Source: Terebella lapidaria (lineage: Eukaryota; Annelida; Polychaeta; Terebellida; Terebellidae). From it: 64,000 nucleotides of DNA. Both the position numbers and the translations under genes were made by a program. Location of the stretch: NCBI GenBank assembly GCA_949152475.1, contig OX424563.1, positions 39,256,120 through 39,320,119 on the forward strand, in the 5' to 3' direction. This document shows positions 13,701 to 27,556 of this stretch, one piece after another (the first letter of the stretch is position 1; each line of letters opens with the position of its first letter). The notes beneath the pieces are model-generated. The model made no database searches and was not told where the DNA came from. It saw only the letters and a program-made list of their open reading frames with translations.

Positions 13701-16233
13701 ATGGACATGTGAGGCTCCACCGTACGATGGACATGAGACGCTCCACCGTATATGGACATGTGACGCTCCACCGTACGATGGACATGTGACGCTCCACTGT
13801 ATGATGGACATGCAAAGCTCCACTGTACGATGGACATGTGACGCTCCACCGTACGATGGACATACGAGGCTCCACCGTAAGATGGACATGTGACACTCCG
13901 CTGTACGATGGACATGCGACACTCCACTGTACGATGGACATGTTACGCTCCACCGTACGATGGACATGCGACGCTCCATCGTACGATGGACATGGGATGC
14001 TCCACCGTATGATGGACATGTGACACTCCGCTGTACGATGGACATGCGACGCTCCACTGTACGATGGACATGTTACGCTCCACCGTACGATGGACATGCG
14101 ACGCTCCATCGTACGATGGACATGGGATGCTCCACTGTATGATGGACATGTGACACTCCACTGTACGATGGATATGCGATGCTCCACCGTACGATGGACA
14201 TGTGATGTTCCATCGTACGATGGACATGGGATGCTCCACCGTATGATGGACATGTGACACTCCGCTGTACGATGGACATGCGACGCTCCACTGTACGATG
14301 GACATGTTACGCTCCACCGTACGATGGACATGCGACGCTCCATCGTACGATGGACATGGGATGCTCCACCGTATGATGGACATGTGACACTCCGCTGTAC
14401 GATGGACATGCGACGCTCCACTGTACGATGGACATGTTACGCTCCACCGTACGATGGACATGCGACGCTCCATCGTACGATGGACATGGGATGCTCCACC
14501 GTATGATGGACATGTGACACTCCGCTGTACGATGGACATGCGACGCTCCACTGTACGATGGACATGTTACGCTCCACCGTACGATGGACATGCGACGCTC
14601 CATCGTACGATGGACATGGGATGCTCCACCGTATGATGGACATGTGACACTCCACTGTACGATGGATATGCGATGCTCCACCGTACGATGGACATGTGAT
14701 GTTCCACCGTACGATGGACATCTGACGCTCCACCGTAGGATGGACATGTGACGCTCCACCGTACGATGGACATGTGATGCTCCACCGTACGATGGACATG
14801 GGATGCTCCATCGTACGATGGACAGGTGATGCTCCACCATACGATGGACATGCTATGCTCCACCGTACGATGGACATTTGACGCTCCACCGTACGATGGA
14901 CATGAGACGCTCCACCGTACGATCGACATGCGATGCTTCACAGTACGATTGACATGTGATGCTCCACTGTACGATGGACATCTAACGCTCCACCATACGA
15001 TGGACATGAGATGCTCCACCGTACGATGGACATGTGACGCTCCACCGAATGATGGACATGCGAGGTTCCACCGTAAGATGGACATGTGACGCTCCACCGT
15101 ACGATAGACATGCGATGCTCCACCGTACGATGGACATGTGATGCTCCACTGTACAATGGACATGTGACGCTCCACCGTATGATGGACATGCAAGGCTCCA
15201 CTGTACAATGGACATGTGACACTCCACCGTACGATGGACATGCGACGCTCTACCGTAGAATGGACTAGCGAAGCTCCACCGTAAGATGGACATGTGACGC
15301 TCCACCGTACGATGGACATCTGACGCTCCACCGTACGATGGACATGCTATGCTCCAGCGTACGATAGACATGTGACGCTCCACCGTACGATGGACATGGG
15401 ACGCTCCACCGTATAATGGACATGTGACGCTCCACCGTACGATGGACATGAGACGCTCCACCGTATATGGACATGTGACGCTCCACCGTACGATGGACAT
15501 GTGACGCTCCACTGTATGATGGACATGCAAAGCTCCACTGTACGATGGACATGTGACGCTCCACCGTACGATGGACATACGAGGCTCCACCGTAAGATGG
15601 ACATTTGACGCTCCACCGTACGATGGACATGAGACGCTCCACCGTACGATCTACATGCGATGCTTCACAGTACGATTGACATGTGATGCTCCACTGTACG
15701 ATGGACATCTAACGCTCCACCATACGATGGACATGAGATGCTCCACCGTACGATGGACATGTGACGCTCCACCGTACGATAGACATGCGATGCTCCACCG
15801 TACGATGGACATGTGATGCTCCACTGTACAATGGACATGTGACGCTCCACCGTATGATGGACATGCAAGGCTCCACTGTACAATGGACATGGGACGCTCC
15901 ACCGAATGATGGACATGCGAGGCTCCACCATAAGATGGACATGTGACGCTCCACCGTACGATGGACATGCGACGCTCCACCGTACGATGGACATGTGACG
16001 CTCCACCGAAGGATGGACATGTGATGCTCCACCGAAGGATGGACATGCGAGGCTCCACTGTAAGATGGACATGTTATGCTCCACCGTACGATGGACATGC
16101 GACGCTCCATCGTACGATGGACATGGGATGCTCCACCGTATGATGGATATGTGACACTCCACTGTATGATGGATATGCGATGCTCCACCGTACGATGGAC
16201 ATGTGATGTTTCACCGTACGATGGACATCTGAC
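10778..16233 (+). repeat. 5,456-bp tandem duplication, copy 1
   Basis: Bases 10778-14210 align with 16234-19666 at an offset of 5,456 bp. Bases from 14645 to about 16244 align with 19607 to about 21206 at an offset of 4,962 bp. The 494-bp difference is 19 monomers present only in copy 1, at 14151-14644. The unit contains 25-bp monomers at 10969, 12424, 13749 and 15464, spaced 1,455, 1,325 and 1,715 bp. The right junction at 16234-16244 has 11 bp shared with the start of the unit. Confidence 0.8.
13891..14644 (+). repeat. 130-bp five-monomer units with a 494-bp local expansion
   Basis: A 130-bp unit beginning TGACACTCCGCTG starts at 13891, 14021, 14255, 14385 and 14515. In each the five monomers follow the same variant order, ending in a CATCG monomer and a GTATG monomer. 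The paralogous region near 19347-19606 has only two units. The extra material here, 14151-14644, is 104 bp plus three 130-bp units. The same run recurs in copy B from 38267 to 39020. Confidence 0.85.
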
Positions 16234-19200
16234 GCTCCACCGTAAAATGGACATGTGACGCTCCACAGTACGATGGACATCTGACGCTCCACCGTACGAT
16301 GGACATGCTATGCTCCAGCGTACGATAGACATGTGACGCTCCACCGTACGATGGACATGGGACGCTCCACCGTATAATGGACATGTGACGCTCCACCGTA
16401 CGATGGACATGAGATGCTCCACCGTATATGGACATGTGACGCTCCACCGTACGATGGACATGTGAGGCTCCACTGTATGATGGACATGCAAAGCTCCACT
16501 GTACGATGGACATGTGACGCTCCACCGTACGATGGACATACGAGGCTCCACCGTAAGATGGACATGTGACGCTCCACCGTACGATAGACATGCGATGCTC
16601 CACCGTACGATGGACATGTGATGCTCCACTGTACAATGGACATGTGACGCTCCACCGTATGATGGACATGCAAGGCTCCACTGTACAATGGACATGTGAC
16701 ACTCCACCGTACGATGGACATGCGACGCTCTACCGTAGGATGGACTAGCGAAGCTCCACCGTAAGATGGACATGTGACGCTCCACAGTACGATGGACATC
16801 TGACGCTCCACCGTACGATGGACATGTGATGCTCCACTGTACGATGTACATGTGACGCTCCACCGTACGATGGACATGGGACGCTCCAATGTACGATGGA
16901 CATGCGACGCTCCACTGTACGATGGACATGCGATGCTCCACTGTACGACGGACATGTGACGCTCCACTGTATGATGGACATGCGAGGTTCCACCGTACGA
17001 TGGACATGGGATGCTCCATCGTACGATGGACATGTGACGCTCCACCGTACGATCGACATGTGATGCTCCACCGTACGATGGACATGTGATGCTCCATTGT
17101 ACGATGGACATCTGACGCTCCACCGTACGATGGACATGCTATGCTCCACCGTACGATGGACATGTGACGCTCCACCGTACGATGGACATGGGACGCTCCA
17201 CCGTACAATGGACATGTGACGCTCCATCGTACGATGGACATGCGACGCTATACTGAATGATGGACATGCGAGGCTCCACCGTAAGATGGACATGTGACGC
17301 TCCACCGTATGATGGACATGCGACGCTCAATCGTACGATGGACATGGGATGCTCCACCGTATGATGGACATGTGACGCTCCACCGTACGATGGACATGTG
17401 ACGCTCCACTGTATGATGGACATGTGACGCTCCACCGTACGATGGACATGTGACGCCCCACTGTATGATGGAAATGCAAAGCTCCACTGTACGATGGACA
17501 TGTGACGCTCCATCGTACGATGGACATACGAGGCTCCATCGTAAGATGGACATGTGACGCTCCACTGTACAATGGACATGTGACGCTCCACCGTATGATG
17601 GACATGCAAAACTCCACTGTACAATGGACATGTGACACTCCACCGTACGATGGACATGCGACGCTCTACCGTAGGATGGACTAGCGAAGCTCCACCGTAA
17701 GATGGACATGTGACGCTCCACAGTACGATGGACATCTGACGCTCCACCGTACGATGGACATGCTATGCTCCAGCATACGATAGACATGTGACGCTCCACC
17801 GTACGATGGACATGGGACGCTCCACCGTATAATGGACATGTGACGCTCCACCGTACGATGGACATGAGACGCTCCACCGTATATGGACATGTGACGCTCC
17901 ACCGTACGATGGACATGTGACGCTCCACTGTATGATGGACATGCAAAGCTCCACTGTATGATGGACATGTGACGCTCCACCGTACGATGGACATACGAGG
18001 CTCCACCGTAAGATGGACATGTGACACTCCGCTGTACGATGGACATGCGACGCTCCACTGTACGATGGACATGTTACGCTCCACCGTACGATGGACATGC
18101 GACGCTCCATCGTACGATGGACATGGGATGCTCCACCGTATGATGGACATGTGACACTCCGCTGTACGATGGACATGCGACGCTCCACTGTACGATGGAC
18201 ATGTTACGCTCCACCGTACGATGGACATGCGACGCTCCACTGTACGATGGACATGCGATGCTCCACTGTACGACGGACATGTGACGCTCCACTGTATGAT
18301 GGACATGCGAGGTTCCACCGTACGATGGACATGGGATGCTCCATCGTACGATGGACATGTGACGCTCCACCGTACGATCGACATGTGATGCTCCACCGTA
18401 CGATGGACATGTGATGCTCCATCGTACGATGGACATCTGACGCTCCACCGTACGATGGACATGCTATGCTCCACCGTACGATGGACATGTGACGCTCCAC
18501 CGTACGATGGATATGGGACGCTCCACCGTACAATGGACATGTGACGCTCCATCGTACGATGGACATGCGACGCTATACTGAATGATGGACATGCGAGGCT
18601 CCACCGTAAGATGGACATGTGACGCTCCACCGTATGATGGACATGCGACGCTCAATCGTACGATGGACATGGGATGCTCCACCGTATGATGGACATGTGA
18701 CGCTCCACCGTACGATGGACATGTGACGCTCCACTGTATGATGGACATGTGACGCTCCACCGTACGATGGACATGTGACGCTCCACTGTATGATGGAAAT
18801 GCAAAGCTCCACTGTACGATGGACATGTGACGCTCCATCGTACGATGGACATACGAGGCTCCATCGTAAGATGGACATGTGACGCTCCACTGTACAATGG
18901 ACATGTGACGCTCCACCGTATGATGGACATGCAAGGCTCCACTGTACAATGGACATGTGACACTCCACCGTACGATGGACATGCGACGCTCTACCGTAGG
19001 ATGGACTAGCGAAGCTCCACCGTAAGATGGACATGTGACGCTCCACAGTACGATGGACATCTGACGCTCCACCGTACGATGGACATGCTATGCTCCAGCG
19101 TACGATAGACATGTGACGCTCCACCGTACGATGGACATGGGACGCTCCACCGTATAATGGACATGTGAGGCTCCACCGTACGATGGACATGAGACGCTCC

Positions 19201-21206
19201 ACCGTATATGGACATGTGACGCTCCACCGTACGATGGACATGTGACGCTCCACTGTATGATGGACATGCAAAGCTCCACTGTACGATGGACATGTGACGC
19301 TCCACCGTACGATGGACATACGAGGCTCCACCGTAAGATGGACATGTGACACTCCGCTGTACGATGGACATGCGACACTCCACTGTACGATGGACATGTT
19401 ACGCTCCACCGTACGATGGACATGCGACGCTCCATCGTACGATGGACATGGGATGCTCCACCGTATGATGGACATGTGACACTCCTCTGTACGATGGACA
19501 TGCGACGCTCCACTGTACGATGGACATGTTACGCTCCACCGTACGATGGACATGCGACGCTCCATCGTACGATGGACATGGGATGCTCCACCGTATGATG
19601 GACATGTGACACTCCACTGTACGATGGATATGCGATGCTCCACCGTACGATGGACATGTGATGTTCCACCGTACGATGGACATCTGACGCTCCACCGTAG
19701 GATGGACATGTGACGCTCCACCGTACGATGGACATGTGATGCTCCACCGTACGATGGACATGGGATGCTCCATCGTACGATGGACAGGTGATGCTCCACC
19801 ATACGATGGACATGCTATGCTCCACCGTACGATGGACATTTGACGCTCCACCGTACGATGGACATGAGACGCTCCACCGTACGATCGACATGCGATGCTT
19901 CACAGTACGATTGACATGTGATGCTCCACTGTACGATGGACATCTAACGCTCCACCATACGATGGACATGAGATGCTCCACCGTACGATGGACATGTGAC
20001 GCTCCACCGAATGATGGACATGCGAGGTTCCACCGTAAGATGGACATGTGACGCTCCACCGTACGATAGACATGCGATGCTCCACCGTACGATGGACATG
20101 TGATGCTCCACTGTACAATGGACATGTGACGCTCCACCGTATGATGGACATGCAAGGCTCCACTGTACAATGGACATGTGACACTCCACCGTACGATGGA
20201 CATGCGACGCTCTACCGTAGAATGGACTAGCGAAGCTCCACCGTAAGATGGACATGTGACGCTCCACCGTACGATGGACATCTGACGCTCCACCGTACGA
20301 TGGACATGCTATGCTCCAGCGTACGATAGACATGTGACGCTCCACCGTACGATGGACATGGGACGCTCCACCGTATAATGGACATGTGACGCTCCACCGT
20401 ACGATGGACATGAGACGCTCCACCGTATATGGACATGTGACGCTCCACCGTACGATGGACATGTGACGCTCCACTGTATGATGGACATGCAAAGCTCCAC
20501 TGTACGATGGACATGTGACGCTCCACCGTACGATGGACATACGAGGCTCCACCGTAAGATGGACATTTGACGCTCCACCGTACGATGGACATGAGACGCT
20601 CCACCGTACGATCTACATGCGATGCTTCACAGTACGATTGACATGTGATGCTCCACTGTACGATGGACATCTAACGCTCCACCATACGATGGACATGAGA
20701 TGCTCCACCGTACGATGGACATGTGACGCTCCACCGTACGATAGACATGCGATGCTCCACCGTACGATGGACATGTGATGCTCCACTGTACAATGGACAT
20801 GTGACGCTCCACCGTATGATGGACATGCAAGGCTCCACTGTACAATGGACATGGGACGCTCCACCGAATGATGGACATGCGAGGCTCCACCATAAGATGG
20901 ACATGTGACGCTCCACCGTACGATGGACATGCGACGCTCCACCGTACGATGGACATGTGACGCTCCACCGAAGGATGGACATGTGATGCTCCACCGAAGG
21001 ATGGACATGCGAGGCTCCACTGTAAGATGGACATGTTATGCTCCACCGTACGATGGACATGCGACGCTCCATCGTACGATGGACATGGGATGCTCCACCG
21101 TATGATGGATATGTGACACTCCACTGTATGATGGATATGCGATGCTCCACCGTACGATGGACATGTGATGTTTCACCGTACGATGGACATCTGACGCTCC
21201 ACCGTA
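16234..21206 (+). repeat. 5,456-bp tandem duplication, copy 2 (494 bp shorter)
   Basis: This repeats 10778-16233 without the 494-bp local expansion. The 25-bp monomers at 16425, 17880, 19205 and 20426 match those at 10969, 12424, 13749 and 15464. Substitutions between the copies are few, for example ACTCCTCTG near 19490 where copy 1 has ACTCCGCTG. Copy B carries the same block at about 40610-45582. Confidence 0.8.
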
Positions 21207-24200
21207 GGATGGACATGTGACGCTCCACCGTACGATGGACATGTGATGCTCCACCGTACGATGGACATGGGATGCTCCATCGTACGATGGACATGTGATG
21301 CTCCACCATACGATGGACATGCTATGCTCTACCATACGATGGACATGTGACGCTCCACCGTACGATGGACATGAGACGCTCCACCGTACGATCGACATGC
21401 GATGTTTCACAGTACGATTGACATGTGATGCTCCACTGTACGATGGACATCTAACGCTCCACCATACGATGGACATGAGATGCTCCACCGTACGATGGAC
21501 ATGTGACGCTCCACCGAATGATGGACATGCGAGGTTCCACCGTAAGATGGACATGTGACGCTCCACCGTACGATAGACATGCGATGCTCCACCGTACGAT
21601 GGACATGTGACGCTCCACTGTACAATGGACATGTGACGCTCCACCGTATGATGGACATGCAAGGCTCCACTGTACAATGGACATGTGACACTCCACCGTA
21701 CGATGGACATGCGACGCTCTACTGTAGGATGGACTAGCGAAGCTCCACCGTACGATGGACATGTGACGCTCCACTGTACAATGGACATGTGACGCTCCAC
21801 CGTATGATGGACATGCAAGGCTCCACTGTACAATGGACATGTGACACTCGACCGTACGATGGACATGCGACGCTCTACCGTAGGATGGACTAGCGAAGCT
21901 CCACCGTAAGATGGACATCTGACGCTCCACCGTACGATGGACATGTGATGCTCCACTGTACGATGGACATGTGACGCTCCACCGTACGATGGACATGGGA
22001 CGCTCCAATGTACGATGGACATGCGACGCTCCACTGTACGATGGACATGCGATGCTCCACTGTACGACGGACATGTGACGCTCCACCTTACGATGGACAT
22101 CTGACGCTCCACTGTACGATCGGCATGTGATGCTCCGCTGTACAATGCACATGTGACGCTCCACCGTATGATGGACATGCAAGGCTCCACTGTACAATGG
22201 ACATGTGACACTCCACCGTACGATGGACATGCGACGCTCTACCGTAGGATGGACTAGCGAAGCTCCACCGTAAGATGGACATGTGACGCTCCACAGTACG
22301 ATGGACATCTGACGCTCCACCGTACGATGGACATGTGATGCTCCACTGTACGATGGACATGTGACGCTCCACCGTACGATGGACATGGGACGCTCCAATG
22401 TACGATGGACATGCGACGCTCCACTGTACGATGGACATGCGATGCTCCACTGTACGACGGACATGTGACGCTCCACTGTATGATGGACATGCGAGGTTCC
22501 ACCGTACGATGGACATGGGATGCTCCATCGTACGATGGACATGTGACGCTCCACCGTACGATCGACATGCGATGCTCCACCGTACGATGGACATGTGATG
22601 CTCCATCGTACGATGGACATCTGACGCTCCACCGTACGATGGACATGCTATGCTCCACCGTACGATGGACATGTGACGCTCCACTGTACAATGGACATGT
22701 GACGCTCCACCGTATGATGGACATGCAAGGCTCCACTGTACAATGGACATGGGACGCTCCACCGAATGATGGACATGCGATGCTCCACCGTACGATGGAC
22801 ATGTGACGCTCCACTGTACAATGGACATGTGACGCTTCACCGTATGATGGACATGCAAGGCTCCACTGTACAATGGACATGTGACACTCCACCGTACGAT
22901 GGACATGCGACGCTCTACCGTAGGATGGACTAGCGAAGCTCCACCGTACGATGGACATGTGACGCTCCACTGTACAATGGACATGTGACGCTCCACCGTA
23001 TGATGGACATGCAAGGCTCCACTGTACAATGGACATGTGACACTCCACCGTACGATGGACATGCGACGCTCTACCGTAGGATGGACTAGCGAAGCTCCAC
23101 CGTAAGATGGACATCTGACGCTCCACCGTACGATGGACATGTGATGCTCCACTGTACGATGGACATGTGACGCTACACCGTACGATGGACATGGGACGCT
23201 CCAATGTACGATGGACATGCGACGCTCCACTGTACGATGGACATGCGATGCTCCACTGTACGACGGACATGTGACGCTCCACCTTACGATGGACATCTGA
23301 CGCTCAACTGTACGATCGGCATGTGATGCTCCAATGTACAATGGACATGTGACGCTCCACCGTATGATGGACATGCAAGGCTCCCCTGTACAATGGACAT
23401 GTGACACTCCACCGTACGATGGACATGCGACGCTCTACCGTAGGATGGACTAGCGAAGCTCCACCTTAAGATGGACATGTGACGCTCCACAGTACGATGG
23501 ACATCTGACGCTCCACCGTACGATGGACATGTGATGCTCCACTGTACGATGGACATGTGACGCTCCACCGTACGATGGACATGGGACGCTCCAATGTACG
23601 ACGGACATGTGACGCTCCACTGTAGGATGGACATGCGAGGTTCCACCGTACGATGGACATGGGATGCTCCATTGTACGATGGACATGTGACGCTCCACCG
23701 TACGATGGACATGTGACGCTATGCTGAATGATGGACATGCGAGGCTCCACCGTAAGATGGACATGTGACGCTCCACCGTATGATGGACATGCGACGCTCA
23801 ATCGTACGATGGACATGGGATGCTCCACCGTATGATGGACATGTGACGCTCCACCGTACGATGGACATGTGACGCTCCCCTGTATGATGGACATGTGACG
23901 CTCCACCGTACGATGGACATGTGACGCTCCACTGTATGATGGAAATGCAAAGCTCCACTGTACGATGGACATGTGATGCTCCACCGTACGATGGACATAC
24001 GAGGCTCCATCGTAAGATGGACATGTGACGCTCCACTGTACAATGGACATGTGACGCTCCACCGTATGATGGACATGCAAGGCTCCACTGTACAATGGAC
24101 ATGTGACACTCCACCGTACGATGGACATGCGACGCTCTACCGTAGGATGGACTAGCGAAGCTCCACCGTAAGATGGACATGTGACGCTCCACAGTACGAT

Positions 24201-27200
24201 GGACATCTGACGCTCCACCGTACGATGGACATGCTATGCTCCAGCGTACGATAGACATGTGACGCTCCACCGTACGATGGACATGGGACGCTCCACCGTA
24301 TAATGGACATGTGACGCTCCACCGTACGATGGACATGAGACGCTCCACCGTATATGGACATGTGACGCTCCACCGTACGATGGACATGTGACGCTCCACT
24401 GTATGATGGACATGCAAAGCTCCACTGTACGATGGACATGTGACGCTCCACCGTACGATGGACATACGAGGCTCCATTGTAAGATGGACATGTGACACTC
24501 CCTGTACGATGGACATGCGACGCTCCACTGTACGATGGACATGTTACGCTCCACCGTACGATGGACATGCGACGCTCCATCGTACGATGGACATGGGATG
24601 CTCCACCGTATGATGGACATGTGACACTCCGCTGTACGATGGACATGCGACGCTCCACTGTACGATGGACATGTTACGCTCCACCGTACGATGGACATGC
24701 GACGCTCCACCGTACGATGGACATGGGATGCTCCACCGTATGATGGACATGTGACACTCCACTGTACGATGGATATGCGATGCTCCACCGTACGATGGAC
24801 ATGTGATGTTCCACCGTACGATGGACATCTGACGCTCCACCGTAGGATGGACATGTGACGCTCCACCGTACGATGGACATGTGATGCTCCACCGTACGAT
24901 GGACATGGGATGCTCCATCGTACGATGGACAGGTGATGCTCCACCATACGATGGACATGCTATGCTCCACCGTACGATGGACATTTGACGCTCCACCGTA
25001 CGATGGACATGAGACGCTCCACCGTACGATCGACATGCGATGCTTCACAGTACGATTGACATGTGATGCTCCACTGTACGATGGACATCTAACGCTCCAC
25101 CATACGATGGACATGAGATGCTCCACCGTACGATGGACATGTGACGCTCCACCGAATGATGGACATGCGAGGTTCCACCGTAAGATGGACATGTGACGCT
25201 CCATCGTACGATAGACATGCGATGCTCCACCGTACGATGGACATGTGATGCTCCACTGTACAATGGACATGTGACGCTCCACCGTATGATGGACATGCAA
25301 GGCTCCACTGTACCATGGACATGTGACACTCCACCGTACGATGGACATGCGACGCTCTACCGTAGGATGGACTAGCGAAGCTCCACCGTAAGATGGACAT
25401 GTGACGCTCCACCGTACGATGGACATCTGACGCTCCACCGTACGATGGACATGCTATGCTCCAGCGTACGATAGACATGTGACGCTCCACCGTACGATGG
25501 ACATGGGACGCTACACCATATAATGGACATGTGACGCTCCACCGTACGATGGACATGAGACGCTCCACCGTATATGGACATGTGACGCTCCACCGTACGA
25601 TGGACATGTGACGCTCCACTGTATGATGGACATGCAAAGCTCCACTGTACGATGGACATGTGACGCTCCACCGTACGATGGACATACGAGGCTCCACCGT
25701 AAGATGGACATGTGACGCTCCACTGTACAATGGACATGTGACGCTCCACCGTATGATGGACATGCAAGGCTCCACTGTACATTGGACATGGGACGCTCCA
25801 CCGAATGATGGACATGCGAGGCTCCACCATAAGATGGACATGTGACGCTCCACCGTACGATGGACATGCGACGCTCCACCGTACGATGGACATGTGACGC
25901 TCCACCGAAGGATGGACATGTGATGCTCCACCGAAGGATGGACATGCGAGGCTCCACTGTAAGATGGACATGTTATGCTCCACCGTACGATGGACATGCG
26001 ACGCTCCATCGTACGATGGACATGGGATGCTCCACCGTATGATGGACATGTGACACTCCACTGTATGATGGATATGCGATGCTCCACTGTACGATGGACA
26101 TGTGATGTTCCACCGTACGATGGACATCTGACGCTCCACCGTAGGATAAACATATAACACTCCACCGTACGATGGACATGTGATGCTCCACCGTACGATG
26201 GACATGGGATGCTCCATCGTACGATGGACATGTGATGCTCCACCATACGATGGACATGCTATGCTCTACCATACGATGGACATGTGACGCTCCACCGTAC
26301 GATGGACATGAGACGCTCCACCGTACGATCGACATGCGATGTTTCACAGTACGATTGACATGTGATGCTCCACTGTACGATGGACATCTAACGCTCCACC
26401 ATACGATGGACATGAGATGCTCCACCGTACGATGGACATGTGACGCTCCACCGAATGAGGGACATGCGAGGTTCCACCGTAAGATGGACATGTGACGCTC
26501 CACCGTACGATAGACATGCGATGCTCCACCGTACGATGGACATGTGACGCTCCACTGTACAATGGACATGTGACGCTCCACCGTATGATGGACATGCAAG
26601 GCTCCACTGTACAATGGACATGTGACACTCCACCGTACGATGGACATGCGACGCTCTACCGTAGGATGGACTAGCGAAGCTCCACCGTACGATGGACATG
26701 TGACGCTCCACTGTAAAATGGACATGTGACGCTCCACCGTATGATGGACATGCAAGGCTCCACTGTACAATGGACATGTGACACTCCACCGTACGATGGA
26801 CATGCGACGCTCTACCGTAGGATGGACTAGCGAAGCTCCACCGTAAGATGGACATCTGACGCTCCACCGTACGATGGACATGTGATGCTCCACTGTACGA
26901 TGGACATGTGACGCTCCACCGTACGATGGACATGGGACGCTCCACTGTATGATGGACATGCAAAGCTCCACTGTACGATGGACATGTGACGCTCCACCGT
27001 ACGATGGACATACGAGGCTCCACCGTAAGATGGACATGTGACGCTCCACTGTACAATGGACATGTGACGCTCCACCGTATGATGGACATGCAAGGCTCCA
27101 CTGTACAATGGACATGGGACGCTCCACCGAATGATGGACATGCGAGGCTCCACCATAAGATCGACATGTGACGCTCCACCGTACGATGGACATGCGACGC

Positions 27201-27556
27201 TCCACCGTACGATGGACATGTGACGCTCCACCGAAGGATGGACATGTGATGCTCCACCGAAGGATGGACATGCGAGGCTCCACTGTAAGATGGACATGTT
27301 ATGCTCCACCGTACGATGGACATGCGACGCTCCATCGTACGATGGACATGGGATGCTCCACCGTATGATGGACATGTGACACTCCACTGTACGATGGATA
27401 TGCGATGCTCCACCGTACGATGGACATGTGATGTTCCACCGTACGATGGACATCTGACGCTCCACCGTAGGATGGACATGTGACGCTCCACCGTACGATG
27501 GACATGTGATGCTCCACCGTACGATGGACATGGGATGCTCCATCGTACGATGGACA
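19646..27556 (+). repeat. Segmental copy of 1-7937 inside copy A
   Basis: Right-hand partner of the left-block copy. Relative to 1-7937 it lacks two monomers near 20730 and has one extra near 21295. The 25-bp monomers at 20426, 24351 and 25571 pair with 781, 4732 and 5952, and the second class of short monomer at 24500 pairs with 4881. Scattered substitutions show that it is clearly older than the A/B duplication. Confidence 0.8.

Larger units (their letters stand above)
1..13713 (+). repeat. Left block, outside the 24-kb duplication
   Basis: Satellite to the left of copy A. Its parts recur inside A. Bases 1-7937 align with about 19646-27556, at offsets of 19,645, then 19,593, then 19,619 bp. 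About 5.2-9.0 kb aligns with about 30.1-33.9 kb at an offset of 24,869 bp. About 9.0-9.8 kb aligns with about 35.7-36.5 kb at an offset of 26,689 bp. Bases 10778-13713 are the start of the 5,456-bp unit. The block holds single copies of units that are multiplied further right, for example one 2,625-bp unit at 5312-7936. It may therefore preserve an older arrangement. No gene or unique sequence is present. Confidence 0.85.

Noticed and set aside
26101-26170. Insertion of foreign sequence at the odd monomer near 26141
   Set aside because: The length is unchanged and every difference is a G-to-A substitution of the ordinary monomer, so nothing is inserted.
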